NCBI RefSeq assembly: GCF_900102375.1 | Contig: NZ_FNBO01000002.1 | Coordinates: 186,001-250,000, forward strand | Direction: 5' to 3' | Source of the DNA: Halorubrum xinjiangense | Lineage (GTDB): Archaea; Halobacteriota; Halobacteria; Halobacteriales; Haloferacaceae | Length of the DNA: 64,000 nucleotides | Shown: in pieces, positions 16,871 to 24,832 of the stretch | Layout of the letters: every line of letters begins with the position of its first letter | Numbering within the stretch: position 1 is the stretch's first letter | Made by a program: the position numbers and the translations under genes | Notes under the pieces: generated by a model | What the model saw: only the letters and a program-made list of their open reading frames with translations | What the model was told of the DNA's origin: nothing | Databases searched by the model: none

Positions 16871-16958
16871 GACATGGAGATCGGTCTCACCGTCGACATG
16901 GAGATCGGTCTCACCGTCGGCGACGACCTCGACTGGCTCGCGGCGTCGCCCGCGCGGT
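16871..16958 (+). repeat. Truncated duplicate of the 5' end of the 20211 TIM-barrel gene
   Basis: A 24-bp unit (GACATGGAGATCGGTCTCACC and three more bases) occurs twice in tandem at 16871-16894 and 16895-16918. From the second copy the sequence continues to 16958 with almost the same bases as 20208-20271, encoding MEIGLTVGDDLD and LAASPAR as in the intact gene; one codon pair differs (TGG against CGC). Homology stops abruptly after CGCGCGGT, and the frame ends soon after. The similarity begins slightly upstream (CCCACCG). It marks the left edge of an inserted cassette. The rest of 16693-17053 holds only a TATA-like ATATTTAAAT at 16733 and no supported gene. Confidence 0.8.
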
Positions 16959-17053
16959 CCGCGATGAGCGGGTTTCTGGTTCGCTATCCAAAGATAGTCG
17001 CTTGAAAGCTTTCGATCCCACAGCGTCTCCGGCGTCTCGGGAGAGGTATTCTA

Positions 17054-18628
17054 ATGGAAACTGCAATAGATTCCGCCTACGAGTATCTAACTATGGAGGC
17101 AGCGATACTCGACGGCGTCCTCGAATCCCTCCGTATCGGTGTCGGGTTCCTCTGGACGGCCGCGTGGGCGATCATCATGGGGCTCACGGTCACGAGTCTC
17201 GTTCAGGTGTACGTCTCGAAGGAGCGAATGGCGCAGGCGCTGGGCGACGGCGACTTGCGCGGTCTCACGAAGGCGACGGTGTTCGGCGCGGCGAGCAGCG
17301 GGTGTAGTTTCGGGGCCGTCGCCATCGGAAAGGGGCTGTTCAAAAAAGGCGCCCACGCGGTGAACTTCCTCGCGTTCATGTTCGCGTCGACGAACCTCAT
17401 CGTCGAACTCGGGCTGATGATCCTACTCCTGCTGGGTTGGGAGTTCCTGCTCGCGGAGCTGCTCGGCGGCCTGATTCTCATCGCCGTTATGGCCGCCATC
17501 GTCCACCTCACGCTCCCCGAAGCCCTCTTCGAGGAGGTCAGAGAGGCGCTCGCTGAACGCGATCGGGAGTCAGCGGTCAGCGAGGACCCCACCTGCGGAA
17601 TGGAGGGAACGAAAGCGTACACCCTCACGACCGACGGCGGCGAGACGCTGCGGTTCTGCTCGGAGGGGTGTCTGGAGACGTACCGGCAGGAGGCGTCGAG
17701 CCGCGGCGGGTGGCGCGACGAGCTGCGCTCGTGGGGGGGCTGGTACAAGGTCGCCAACCAGTACCGCAAGGAGTGGTCGATGATCTGGAAGGACGTCGTC
17801 GCCGGCTTTCTCATCTCCGGGTTCGTCATCGTCTTCGTACCGCAGCGGGTGTGGAACGCCCTGTTCATTCAGGGAGACGGTCTGCTCGTGACCGCCGAGA
17901 ACGCGGTCATGGGCGTCACGATCGCGGTCTTCAGCTTCGTCGGCAGCATGGGGAACGTCGCGTTCGCGGTCGCGCTGTGGGGCGGCGGCGTGAGCTTCGC
18001 CGGGATCATCGCGTTCGTCTACGCCGACCTCATCACGATCCCCGTCTTGAACGTCTACCGGAAGTACTACGGCTGGAAGGTCATGCTGTACATCCTCGGC
18101 GTCTTCTTCGTCACGATGGCGTTCACCGGCTTCCTCATGGAGCTGCTGTTCGACGCCTTAGGCATCGTCCCCGACCTCGCTGGCGGCGAGACGGCGACCG
18201 AGCAGACGTACTTCGAGTTCAACTACACGTTCTTCCTCAACCTCGTCGCCTTCGCGCTCTCCGGGTTCCTCCTGTACGTCTATCGGCGCGGTCTCGGCGC
18301 GGTCTCGGCGCGCCCGGAGAGTACCGCGATCCGGTCTGCGGCATGCGGACCGACGACGAGGGCCCCAGCGCGTCCCACGACGGGGCGACGTATCACTTCT
18401 GCTCGACGGCGTGTGAGCGGATGTTCGAGGAGGCGCCGAGGGAGTTCGCCGATCAGCACCCGGAGATCCGGAGTCGCGACCACGACCATGACCACTGACG
18501 ACTTCGTCGGGGGCGCTCCGGGAATGCGCGATCCCGTTGGTGTGGTTCTGATCCGCAATCATCACACTCGTCGCCCCCGAACTACCGGTATGAACAGTCA
18601 GACGTCGAACCCGGGGGTCTCCGTATGA
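17054..18628 (+). CDS. Predicted permease (COG0701/ArsP-like) with YHS domain; C-terminus frameshifted
   Basis: As written, the frame encodes 524 residues. Residues 1 to about 165 and 245-410 hold two groups of membrane helices typical of COG0701 (DUF318, ArsP-like) permeases, for example GAASSGCSFGAVAIGKGLFKKG, which includes the family Cys. Between them (about 176-215) lies a YHS/TRASH metal-binding domain (DPTCGMEG, LRFCSEGCLETYR). After LYVYRRGLGA the frame changes into Arg/Ser-rich non-sense ending at 18628, while a second YHS domain continues in another frame to 18498. An 11-bp duplication explains the shift. The family exports organoarsenicals or handles metals; metal export by this copy is inferred. 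The start ATG at 17054 or Met14 (17093) are both possible. Confidence 0.75.
   Translation: METAIDSAYEYLTMEAAILDGVLESLRIGVGFLWTAAWAIIMGLTVTSLVQVYVSKERMAQALGDGDLRGLTKATVFGAASSGCSFGAVAIGKGLFKKGAHAVNFLAFMFASTNLIVELGLMILLLLGWEFLLAELLGGLILIAVMAAIVHLTLPEALFEEVREALAERDRESAVSEDPTCGMEGTKAYTLTTDGGETLRFCSEGCLETYRQEASSRGGWRDELRSWGGWYKVANQYRKEWSMIWKDVVAGFLISGFVIVFVPQRVWNALFIQGDGLLVTAENAVMGVTIAVFSFVGSMGNVAFAVALWGGGVSFAGIIAFVYADLITIPVLNVYRKYYGWKVMLYILGVFFVTMAFTGFLMELLFDALGIVPDLAGGETATEQTYFEFNYTFFLNLVAFALSGFLLYVYRRGLGAVSARPESTAIRSAACGPTTRAPARPTTGRRITSARRRVSGCSRRRRGSSPISTRRSGVATTTMTTDDFVGGAPGMRDPVGVVLIRNHHTRRPRTTGMNSQTSNPGVSV
18285..18312 (+). repeat. 11-bp tandem duplication causing a frameshift in the permease gene
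   Basis: GGCGCGGTCTC occurs at 18285-18295 and again at 18296-18306, followed by a partial GGCGCG. Removing one copy restores a continuous reading frame: LYVYRRGLGAPGEYRDPVCGM. Confidence 0.9.
18307..18498 (+). pseudogene. Out-of-frame C-terminal YHS domain of the permease
   Basis: In the frame ending at the TGA at 18498 the sequence encodes GAPGEYRDPVCGMRTDDEG, then ATYHFCSTACERMFEEAP and a His/Asp tail (RDHDHDH). This is a complete YHS metal-binding domain with CGM and CxxxC motifs. It is disconnected from the permease by the 11-bp duplication and has no start of its own. The original stop would have been at 18498, not 18628. It may be translated only if slippage or a revertant removes one repeat unit. 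Confidence 0.8.
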
Positions 18629-19227
18629 ACCGACGTCGAGCGGACGCCGTCGTCGGTGTGCTCCTCGGGTTCGTCCTCTTGGCCGGCGGGGGGCTCACCT
18701 GGCGAGCGTATCAACGGCGCCGCGCCCTCGAGCAGTCGATGGGGTCGATGATGGACTCGTCGATGGGGTCGCTACACGGACCAGACCCCCTCTGGTACGC
18801 AGTCGGAACGCTGCTGGTCGTGGGCGTGATCGGCGGCGTCTACTTCTTGGTCCGTGGCGAGCTCACCGGGTCGGGAGCGACCGACTCGGGGGTGAACGAT
18901 ACTCCCGACCCGCCGTCGGCGGAGACCGCTACGTCCGCGGAAGGCGGCGAAGGCTCACAGGCGACCTCTCTCAACCCCGAGTCTAACCCGCAGGCGCGGG
19001 TCCTCGATCTCCTGCCGGACGATGAACGACGCGTCCTCGAACCCGTGTTGAACTCCCCCGGGACCACGCAGATCGAACTCCGCGATCGGTCCGGTTTCTC
19101 GAAGAGCAAGGTGAGTCAGACGGTGAGCTCACTCGAAGAGCGCGGGCTGCTGTATCGGGAACGACAAGGGCGGACCTACCGCGTGTATCCGAGCGACGAC
19201 CTCCGGCAGCAACGGCCGGACGGGTAG
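18625..19227 (+). CDS. Membrane-anchored HTH regulator with Met-rich loop
   Basis: A 200-residue protein combining two N-terminal membrane helices (about residues 8-26 and 57-75) with a C-terminal winged helix-turn-helix (about 125-195: LDLLPDDERRVLEPVL, FSKSKVSQTVSSLEERGLLYRERQGRTYRV), of the MarR-like type common in haloarchaea. The loop between the helices holds MGSMMDSSMGSLHG, a methionine/histidine-rich segment suited to binding Cu(I) or Ag(I) outside the membrane. A Ser/Glu-rich linker joins the two parts. The combination suggests a one-component sensor-regulator for the cassette; this is inference. Its ATG overlaps the frameshifted stop of the permease (ATGA). Confidence 0.8.
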   Translation: MNRRRADAVVGVLLGFVLLAGGGLTWRAYQRRRALEQSMGSMMDSSMGSLHGPDPLWYAVGTLLVVGVIGGVYFLVRGELTGSGATDSGVNDTPDPPSAETATSAEGGEGSQATSLNPESNPQARVLDLLPDDERRVLEPVLNSPGTTQIELRDRSGFSKSKVSQTVSSLEERGLLYRERQGRTYRVYPSDDLRQQRPDG

Positions 19228-19288
19228 CCGCCGGCCGGTAGACTCCCTCCGTCCGAATTCGGCAGGTATGAACGGTCCTCGGAAAATG

Positions 19289-19326
19289 AAACGTTTAGGT
19301 GAGCTTGTAAACGCTCTCAAACGTTT
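19289..19326. promoter_or_regulatory. Pair of AAACGTTT palindromes, candidate operator
   Basis: Two perfect 8-bp palindromes AAACGTTT lie at 19289-19296 and 19319-19326, 30 bp apart start to start, with an additional TAAACG between them at 19308-19313. They sit in the gap between the membrane HTH gene and the secreted Met/His-rich gene (start 19395), a natural place for a binding site of the adjacent regulator. No binding evidence exists. Confidence 0.4.
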
Positions 19327-19394
19327 TCAGGCTTGCGTTCACGCCCGCGAGCATAACTCAGAGCCCGCCGTATGAGCAGGTGAGGCGAAAGACA

Positions 19395-19712
19395 ATGACC
19401 GACCGAAACATCGGACGATGGCTGCTCGTGGCGCTCGCGATCGCCGGACTCGCATTCGCTGCCCCGGTAGTCAGCGCACACGGAGACGAACCGGTCCGGG
19501 AAAACGAAACGGCGGCCGAAGGGACGCCGATCGACGGCGAGATGGCGGAGCGGGCCGCCTGGATGGATCGTCATATGACCGGTCAGATGGGCCCGAACGC
19601 CGTCGACGAGATGGAAGCTCACATGGGCGTCACCGTCGAGGAGATGGTCCGAGATATGGCGGACGAAGATCATCCGGCCGCGGGGATGAACGGACGGGGG
19701 TACGGTTGTTAA
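19395..19712 (+). CDS. Secreted Met/His-rich small protein
   Basis: A 105-residue protein with a Sec-type signal (about residues 9-30, cleavage probably after VVSA) and a mature region beginning HGDEPVRENE. It contains repeated Met and His residues: GEMAERAAWMDRHMTGQMG, DEMEAHMGVTVEEMVRDM, then a C-terminal GMNGRGYGC with a single Cys. Such composition suits periplasm-like or cell-surface metal (copper) binding. The function is inferred from composition and from the neighbouring YHS permease and Met-rich regulator. The ATG at 19395 is favoured over a GTG at 19380. Confidence 0.75.
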   Translation: MTDRNIGRWLLVALAIAGLAFAAPVVSAHGDEPVRENETAAEGTPIDGEMAERAAWMDRHMTGQMGPNAVDEMEAHMGVTVEEMVRDMADEDHPAAGMNGRGYGC

Positions 19713-19775
19713 CGGTCGCCGTTCGACTCGATTGCCAAGCGTAGGGCCGTTCAAAGAATCCACTCACCGGTCACA

Positions 19776-20021
19776 ATGACACACGATATCGACGCCCTCG
19801 GACGGACGATTCGCCGAATCGCGACGCTCGCGGTCCCGCTGTTGATCGCCGCGACGGGCACCGCGGCTGCTCACGGGAGCGGCGGCTACGGCGGCGGCAT
19901 GATGGGCGGCTGGGGTCTTTTCGGCGGTATAATGGGGTTCTGGGGGATCCTCTGGATGGGGCTACTGATTGCCGTCCCGCTGTATCTCGTCTACGTGCTC
20001 CTCGAGAGGAGCTCCGGGTGA
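19776..20021 (+). CDS. Small Gly/Met-rich membrane protein
   Basis: An 81-residue protein with a signal-like first helix (TLAVPLLIAATGTAAAHG) and a second helix (IMGFWGILWMGLLIAVPLYLVYVLL) separated by GSGGYGGGMMGGWGLFGG. Similar short Gly/Met-rich envelope proteins are found next to copper or other metal genes in haloarchaea; here it closes the metal-like cassette. The mature N-terminus starts with AHG, like the preceding secreted protein. No domain assignment is possible. Confidence 0.7.
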   Translation: MTHDIDALGRTIRRIATLAVPLLIAATGTAAAHGSGGYGGGMMGGWGLFGGIMGFWGILWMGLLIAVPLYLVYVLLERSSG

Positions 20022-20207
20022 ACCGACACCCGACCGACTCCGGTCCGCCGCGAGCGCCGTGCCAGTGGTGGACTCCCCGACGAACAGTTCACGCGGCGGC
20101 GCCGCAAACACGAGCGATCGGAGTGGCCATCTCTGGCTGGTAGTATAATTCCTTATTTAAATACTGAAATAATCAGAGATACATAACACGCCGCCGCACC
20201 CACCGCC

Positions 20208-20271
20208 GACATGGAGATCGGTCTCACCGTCGGCGACGACCTCGACCGCCTCGCGGCGTCGCCCGCGCGGT
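20208..20271 (+). repeat. Right-hand copy of the cassette-flanking duplication
   Basis: The first 20 or so codons of the intact TIM-barrel gene, matching 16895-16958 with few differences. The two direct copies bracket about 3.25 kb. The preceding 20022-20207 gap contains an AT-rich TTATTTAAATACTG (from about 20152) that may be the promoter, and no gene. Confidence 0.78.
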
Positions 20272-20960
20272 TCGACTTCTGCGAACTCGGTGTCGGCGAG
20301 CCGACGCTCGTCCCGGAGGATATCGACCCGGAGCGCCTGACCGACGCGCTCGCCGGCCGCGACCTGCTCGTTCACCTCCCGTACAGCCAGCGGCTGGCGA
20401 CGTACGTCTCCGAGGTCAACGACGCCATCGTCGACTACCAGCGCCGCCTTTTAAATTCGGCGGGCGAACTCGGCGCGGAGAAGGCGGTCCTCCACGCCAC
20501 CTCCGCCGACCGCGACGACGTGGACTTCCGTGAGACCGCGGCCGACCAGCTCCGGCGGGTCGCGGATGCCGGCCGCGAGGCGGGCGTCGAGGTCGTCGTC
20601 GAGAACGTCGGCCACCAGCATGCGGGGCTCCAGCTCTCCGTCCTCGGTGACCTCGCCCGGGAGACGGACACGTCGGTCTGCTTTGACGTCGGCCACGCGT
20701 ACATGGAGGGCGGCAACAAGGCGATAAAGCGGTTCCTCCGAAGCCACGGCGACCGGATCTCGCACCTCCACTGCCACGACGTCCGTCGCCGCGGGGACAC
20801 GCACCTCCCCGTGGGGGCAGGCGAGGTCGACTACGGCGTCGTCGAGTCGGAACTCGCCGACTTCGACGGGACCGTCGCGCTGGAGGTGTTCACCGACGAC
20901 GAGACGCTCCTCGTCGACTCCGCCGAGCGCGTCGCCGACCGGCTCGGCGTCACCTTTTAA
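20211..20960 (+). CDS. Sugar-phosphate isomerase/epimerase-like TIM barrel (xylose isomerase-like)
   Basis: A 249-residue protein of the AP-endonuclease-2/xylose-isomerase-like barrel superfamily. Metal-binding barrel motifs are visible in order: LLVHLPYSQRL, EVVVENVGHQ (Glu ligand), CFDVGHAYME (Asp/His), ISHLHCHDVRRRG (His/Asp) and VALEVFTDDE (Glu). Members isomerise or epimerise sugars or cleave AP sites; this single-domain length favours the isomerase-like group. The substrate is unknown. Its first 20 codons are duplicated at 16895, showing that the metal cassette was placed directly upstream of it, so its original promoter may have been displaced. Confidence 0.8.
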   Translation: MEIGLTVGDDLDRLAASPARFDFCELGVGEPTLVPEDIDPERLTDALAGRDLLVHLPYSQRLATYVSEVNDAIVDYQRRLLNSAGELGAEKAVLHATSADRDDVDFRETAADQLRRVADAGREAGVEVVVENVGHQHAGLQLSVLGDLARETDTSVCFDVGHAYMEGGNKAIKRFLRSHGDRISHLHCHDVRRRGDTHLPVGAGEVDYGVVESELADFDGTVALEVFTDDETLLVDSAERVADRLGVTF

Positions 20961-20969
20961 ATACGCGGC

Positions 20970-21881
20970 TCAGTTCGCCCGGTCGGCCGCGTCGTCGGCG
21001 TCCGAGTCGTTGTCGGCCGCGTTGTCGCCGTCCGGGTTCTCGTCGTCCGCATCGCCGTCCCCGTCCGCGCCACTCTCCGTGCCGTCGCCCTCGCCGGGAT
21101 CGCCCTCGTCCACGCTCGGACTATTCCCGCCGGCGTCCGGGTCGACCTCGTCGCCGTCGATCTGGCGCTTTATCGACTCCAGCTCGGACTCGACGTCGAT
21201 CTCCGGCGGGTCGTCGGCGTCCTCGGCTCCCTCGCCCTCGGCGTCGTCTCCGCTCTCTCCGGGCTCGGTCACGTCGATCTGAACCGGGCTCGCCTCGTCG
21301 CCTCGGTCGGACCGCGTCTCGACTCCATCTCGGCGCCCGCCGTCTCGCTCTCGGGTCGCGTCGTCTCGCCGACCGTCTCGCTCCCGCCCCAGCCGCCGGT
21401 CTCGCGCCGCGTCGGCCTCGCGGCGCCCCTCGTCTATCCGGGACTCGATCTCCGCGGTGAGGTCGCGCGCGTCGGCGACGATCGAGCGGGAGGCGGCCTC
21501 TTCGGGAAGGTCGGCCTCCGAGAGGGCGGTTCGGAGCTCCGCGAGCGACCGCGAGAGACCGGCCGTCGCGCCGTCGCGGACGTCCGCGAGGCGGTCGCCC
21601 GCGCCCTCCGCGCCCTCGGCGACGCTCCGGCCGGGGTCGGCGAGCCGGAGGGTCCCCTGGAGCAGCTCGAGCGACTTGATCGTCGTCTCTAGCAGCGCGA
21701 TGATCGTCGGGATCGTGTACTGTTCGGTGAACCGGACCAGCTCCGAGAGCCGGGGCGGCCGCGGGGGGCCGCGGCGGTCGCGCTCGGTCTCGCGGAGGTC
21801 GGCGCGGAGCTCGCTCAGCACGTCCTCGAGTTCGTCGAGCCGCTCCTCGAGGTCGTCGTCGCGTGGGTCACGGGAACTCAT
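20970..21881 (-). CDS. Haloarchaeal coiled-coil protein with acidic tail
   Basis: A 303-residue protein. Residues 1-35 are a heptad-like coiled coil (LEERLDELEDVLSELRADLRE). A conserved amphipathic core follows (LSELVRFTEQYTIPTIIALLETTIKSLELLQG), which may contact membrane or partner proteins, and a second helical stretch extends to about 160. The C-terminal 140 residues are Arg/Asp-rich and then almost entirely Asp/Glu/Gly/Ala. Proteins with this core recur in haloarchaea but have no known function. The short gap to the convergent TIM-barrel gene (9 bp) holds no terminator stem. Confidence 0.72.
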   Translation of the reverse strand: MSSRDPRDDDLEERLDELEDVLSELRADLRETERDRRGPPRPPRLSELVRFTEQYTIPTIIALLETTIKSLELLQGTLRLADPGRSVAEGAEGAGDRLADVRDGATAGLSRSLAELRTALSEADLPEEAASRSIVADARDLTAEIESRIDEGRREADAARDRRLGRERDGRRDDATRERDGGRRDGVETRSDRGDEASPVQIDVTEPGESGDDAEGEGAEDADDPPEIDVESELESIKRQIDGDEVDPDAGGNSPSVDEGDPGEGDGTESGADGDGDADDENPDGDNAADNDSDADDAADRAN

Positions 21882-21949
21882 GCCGCCTCGTAGGCGGTCC
21901 GCGGATAAAAAGCCCTGCCGGGTCGCGGAAGCGGGTTCGAGCGAGCGCC

Positions 21950-23176
21950 TCAGAACCCCTCGCGCAGGTGCGTCGTCCGCGTCGGAAACAGCTCGCGGAG
22001 GTCGTCGGCGGTCGCGGAATCGACCGCGAGCCCGTCCCCCCGAATCACCTCGTCGACCGACCGGTACCCGACGTACAGCTGCGAGAGCGCGCCCATCTCG
22101 ACCGGGGCGTCCGCGGTCCTGTCTGCGCCCCCGCCGCCGTCCGCCGGCTCCACTGCCACGGCGCCGTCAGCGACCTCGACCCGAAACGTCCGGTCGTTCC
22201 ACGCCGCGAGAGGGTCGGCGACCGAAAGCGAGAACGCGGCCTCGACCGCCGGGTCGGGGGAGAGCGTTTCGAGCGCGGCGGCGACGTCGACGAGCCGGAT
22301 CATCGGGCCGGTGCGGACCTCGCAGTCGACGGCGCGCGGGTCGTCGACGAGGTCGAGCAGGGGCGCGTCCGGCGGGGCGCGAATCTGTACCTCGTCGACC
22401 TGCGAGTCGTGGTTGCGGAAGAATCGCAGGAGCTGGAACCACGCCTCGTCGCCCGCGACGGCGACGTCTGTGACGCGCAGGACTGGATCGTCTCCGTCGC
22501 CCGCGTCGTCGTCGAAGCTGTACGCGCAGACGGCGCGGAGCCTGCCGTCGCGCTCCCAGCCGTAGACGAACGGGTCGGTCTTCCACCCCTGGAGGGTCCG
22601 CTCGCGCCACCACTCCTCGGTCCAGTCCATCGTCAGGTCGTAGCGGTCGGCCATCGCCGCGAGAACGGGCTTCACGGCCGGGTAGTCGTCCTCGCCCACC
22701 CGGCGGAAGCGCCCGGCGTCGCCGCCGTCGGTCGCGATGAGGTCGTCGACGAACCCCAGCGCGGCCGGCGGCGCGGTCAGATGACGGTATCGGCTCGCGG
22801 TCGCCCACCCGTAGTTCGCGTAGAAGGGATACTCGAAGGGCCACAGCGCCGAGACGGCAACGTCGCGCTCGCGGTACTCCGCCAGCGACTCCCGGAGCAT
22901 GTGGGCGACGTTGCCTTCACGACGGTGTTCCGGCGGGGACGCGACCGCGGAGAGGCCGGCGACCTCGCGGTCCGCGCCGCGGATTCGCAGCGAGAAGTCG
23001 TGGTGCGCGCAGACCGCGACGGGGTCGTCGCCGTCGAACAGCCCCCGCGTGTCAGCGATGGTGTCGTGGTCGTCCGCCGCCTCGGGGTCGTACGGGCCCT
23101 CGGTCGGGGAGAACGCGTACCGCATGAACGCGTCGAACTCCTCGCCGCGCTCGTCGGGGAACGGTCGATACTCCAT
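21950..23176 (-). CDS. Eis-like GNAT N-acetyltransferase
   Basis: A 408-residue protein with the Eis architecture: an N-terminal GNAT domain (VAGLSAVASPPEHRREGNVAHML, where the acetyl-CoA-binding loop would lie, and FYANYGWATAS), a second GNAT-like domain (about 170-290) and a C-terminal SCP2-like sterol-carrier fold (about 295-408). Bacterial Eis enzymes acetylate amines on aminoglycosides or proteins. The haloarchaeal substrate is unknown. The ATG at 23176 is preceded by about 30 bp containing an AATAAG stretch. It is divergent from nothing and precedes the OYE gene on the same strand. Confidence 0.82.
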   Translation of the reverse strand: MEYRPFPDERGEEFDAFMRYAFSPTEGPYDPEAADDHDTIADTRGLFDGDDPVAVCAHHDFSLRIRGADREVAGLSAVASPPEHRREGNVAHMLRESLAEYRERDVAVSALWPFEYPFYANYGWATASRYRHLTAPPAALGFVDDLIATDGGDAGRFRRVGEDDYPAVKPVLAAMADRYDLTMDWTEEWWRERTLQGWKTDPFVYGWERDGRLRAVCAYSFDDDAGDGDDPVLRVTDVAVAGDEAWFQLLRFFRNHDSQVDEVQIRAPPDAPLLDLVDDPRAVDCEVRTGPMIRLVDVAAALETLSPDPAVEAAFSLSVADPLAAWNDRTFRVEVADGAVAVEPADGGGGADRTADAPVEMGALSQLYVGYRSVDEVIRGDGLAVDSATADDLRELFPTRTTHLREGF

Positions 23177-23252
23177 ACGCGGTCGGCTCGCGGAAGCCGA
23201 ATAAGTCTTCCCGGAGCGTGCGGGGGAGTACCGCCCCTCTTAGGGGGCCGTC

Positions 23253-24353
23253 TCAGTCGTAGCGCCCGCGGCGGTACTGGACGGGCCACTCGGCCTCTTC
23301 GCCGAGCTCATGGGCGGCCTCCAGCGGCCAGTACGGGTGCCGGAGCATCTCGCGGCCGAGCGCGACGAGGTCGGCCCGCCCGTTGCGGACGAGCGCGTCG
23401 GCGTGGGTCGGCTCCGTGATCCCGCCGACCGCGGCGACCGGCACGTCGGTCCCCTCGCGGATCGCCTCGGCGTACGGCACCTGGTAGCCCGGCCCCGCGT
23501 TCGGGATCTCCTGGTCGGGATGGATCCCGCCGCCCGAGACGTCGATCAGGTCGGCGCCCGCCTCGGCGAGCAGCGGCGCCAGCCGGACCGAGTCGTCCAC
23601 GTCCCACGAGTCGCGGTCGGGGAGCCAGTCCGTCGCCGAGATGCGGACGAAGACGGGCTTCCCGTCGGGCCAGACCTCGCGCACGGCTTCGACGACCTCA
23701 CGCAGGAGTCGAGCGCGGTTCTCGAAGCTTCCGCCGTACTCGTCGTCGCGGTCGTTGGTGACGGGCGACAGGAACTGGTGGAGCAGGTAGCCGTGGGCCG
23801 CGTGGACCTCCGCGACCTCGAAGCCGACGTCGCGCGCGCGCTCCGCCGCGACCGCGAACGCGTCGATCACCTCGTCGATGCCCGCACCGTCCAGCCGGCG
23901 GGTGTCGGTCAGGTCGCGGTCGTCGACGTTCGGATGCGGGTACGGCTCGTCGGTCGCTGAGACGGTCTCCCAGCCCGCCGGCTTGTCGACGGGAATCGGA
24001 CCGCTCCCCTCGGCCGGCGGCTGGTGGGAGGCTTTCCGCCCGGCGTGAGCCAGTTGGATCCCCGGCGTCGCGCCCTGGGACTTCACGAACTCGACGATCG
24101 GTTCGATCCTCTCGGCGTGCTTGTCGGACCAGATCCCGAGGCAGTTCGGCGTGATGCGGCCGCGGGGTTCGACGGCGGTCGCCTCAGTCATCACGACCCC
24201 CGCGCCGCCGGCGGCGCGGGCGCCGAGGTGGACCCGATGCCAGTCGTTCGCCAGGCCGTCCTCGGCGGAGTACTGGCACATCGGCGACAGCATCACGCGG
24301 TTTCGGAACTCGGTGTCGCGGAGCGTGAGCGGTGTGAACAGGGTATCGGTCAC
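23253..24353 (-). CDS. NADH:flavin oxidoreductase, YqjM-type old yellow enzyme
   Basis: A 366-residue FMN-dependent ene-reductase. YqjM-class motifs are seen: LSPMCQYSAEDG near residue 25 (the redox-tuning Cys), IQLAHAGRKAS, the substrate-binding His pair in EVHAAHGYLLHQFLSP, and GREMLRHPYWPLEA at the C-terminus. It would reduce activated C=C bonds using NAD(P)H, in oxidative-stress or xenobiotic metabolism. The start ATG at 24353 gives the usual family length. No operon partner is evident. Confidence 0.92.
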   Translation of the reverse strand: MTDTLFTPLTLRDTEFRNRVMLSPMCQYSAEDGLANDWHRVHLGARAAGGAGVVMTEATAVEPRGRITPNCLGIWSDKHAERIEPIVEFVKSQGATPGIQLAHAGRKASHQPPAEGSGPIPVDKPAGWETVSATDEPYPHPNVDDRDLTDTRRLDGAGIDEVIDAFAVAAERARDVGFEVAEVHAAHGYLLHQFLSPVTNDRDDEYGGSFENRARLLREVVEAVREVWPDGKPVFVRISATDWLPDRDSWDVDDSVRLAPLLAEAGADLIDVSGGGIHPDQEIPNAGPGYQVPYAEAIREGTDVPVAAVGGITEPTHADALVRNGRADLVALGREMLRHPYWPLEAAHELGEEAEWPVQYRRGRYD

Positions 24354-24466
24354 GGGCGTGCGAACGACCGCCGAGGGGTAAGACCCACCGATCCCTCGCG
24401 CGGATCGCCGCGCACGGTTTAGGCCGACCGAAATCTATAACACCACTGGCCGCTGAGGGGGGCGTA

Positions 24467-24628
24467 ATGACAACGGGAGACCGGATCGAGCGGAACGTCG
24501 AATCGGCGGCGGACGAGCGGCCGACCGTCGCCGCGACTCGCTGCTCGCAGGAGCGGACCGTCTTCGCCGAACAGGGCAACACCGACGCGTGGATAGCGAC
24601 GGACCTCACGGTCGATCTCGAACGATAA
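24467..24628 (+). CDS. Small haloarchaeal protein, 53 residues
   Basis: A short frame, ATG 24467 to TAA 24628, encoding MTTGDRIERNVESAADE and ending AWIATDLTVDLER. It contains one Cys (TRCSQERTVF). It resembles very short acidic haloarchaeal proteins of unknown role that end in a strand such as WIxTD. A TATA-like CTATAA lies at about 24434, some 30 bp upstream of the start, as expected for a leaderless gene. The gap that follows (24629-24832) shows no gene. Confidence 0.65.
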   Translation: MTTGDRIERNVESAADERPTVAATRCSQERTVFAEQGNTDAWIATDLTVDLER

Positions 24629-24832
24629 CGCGGCCGTCCCCGCACCTCGTCGACGACACCCGCCTCCTCCGCGTCCGCCACCCAGCGACGCCAAACCTCG
24701 CTCCTCGGAGCGCAGCGTCTCTTCCGGCAAGCCGAGCGGACGCAGAGTCGATGCGGCTTCCGTTACCGCGCCCGCCTCGCGGTCTCGATGTTCGTCGACG
24801 AGCGTGCGGACCCGGTCGAGGTCAGCGTCGTG

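Noticed and set aside
16741..17307. 188-codon frame starting at 16741
   Set aside because: Arg/His/Ser-rich, crosses the truncated gene duplicate and the permease start in another frame, and has no acidic haloarchaeal composition.
18625..19227. Membrane HTH gene as a fused tail of the permease
   Set aside because: The only link is the frameshifted frame. The gene has its own ATG, membrane helices and HTH, and the unshifted permease stops earlier at 18498.
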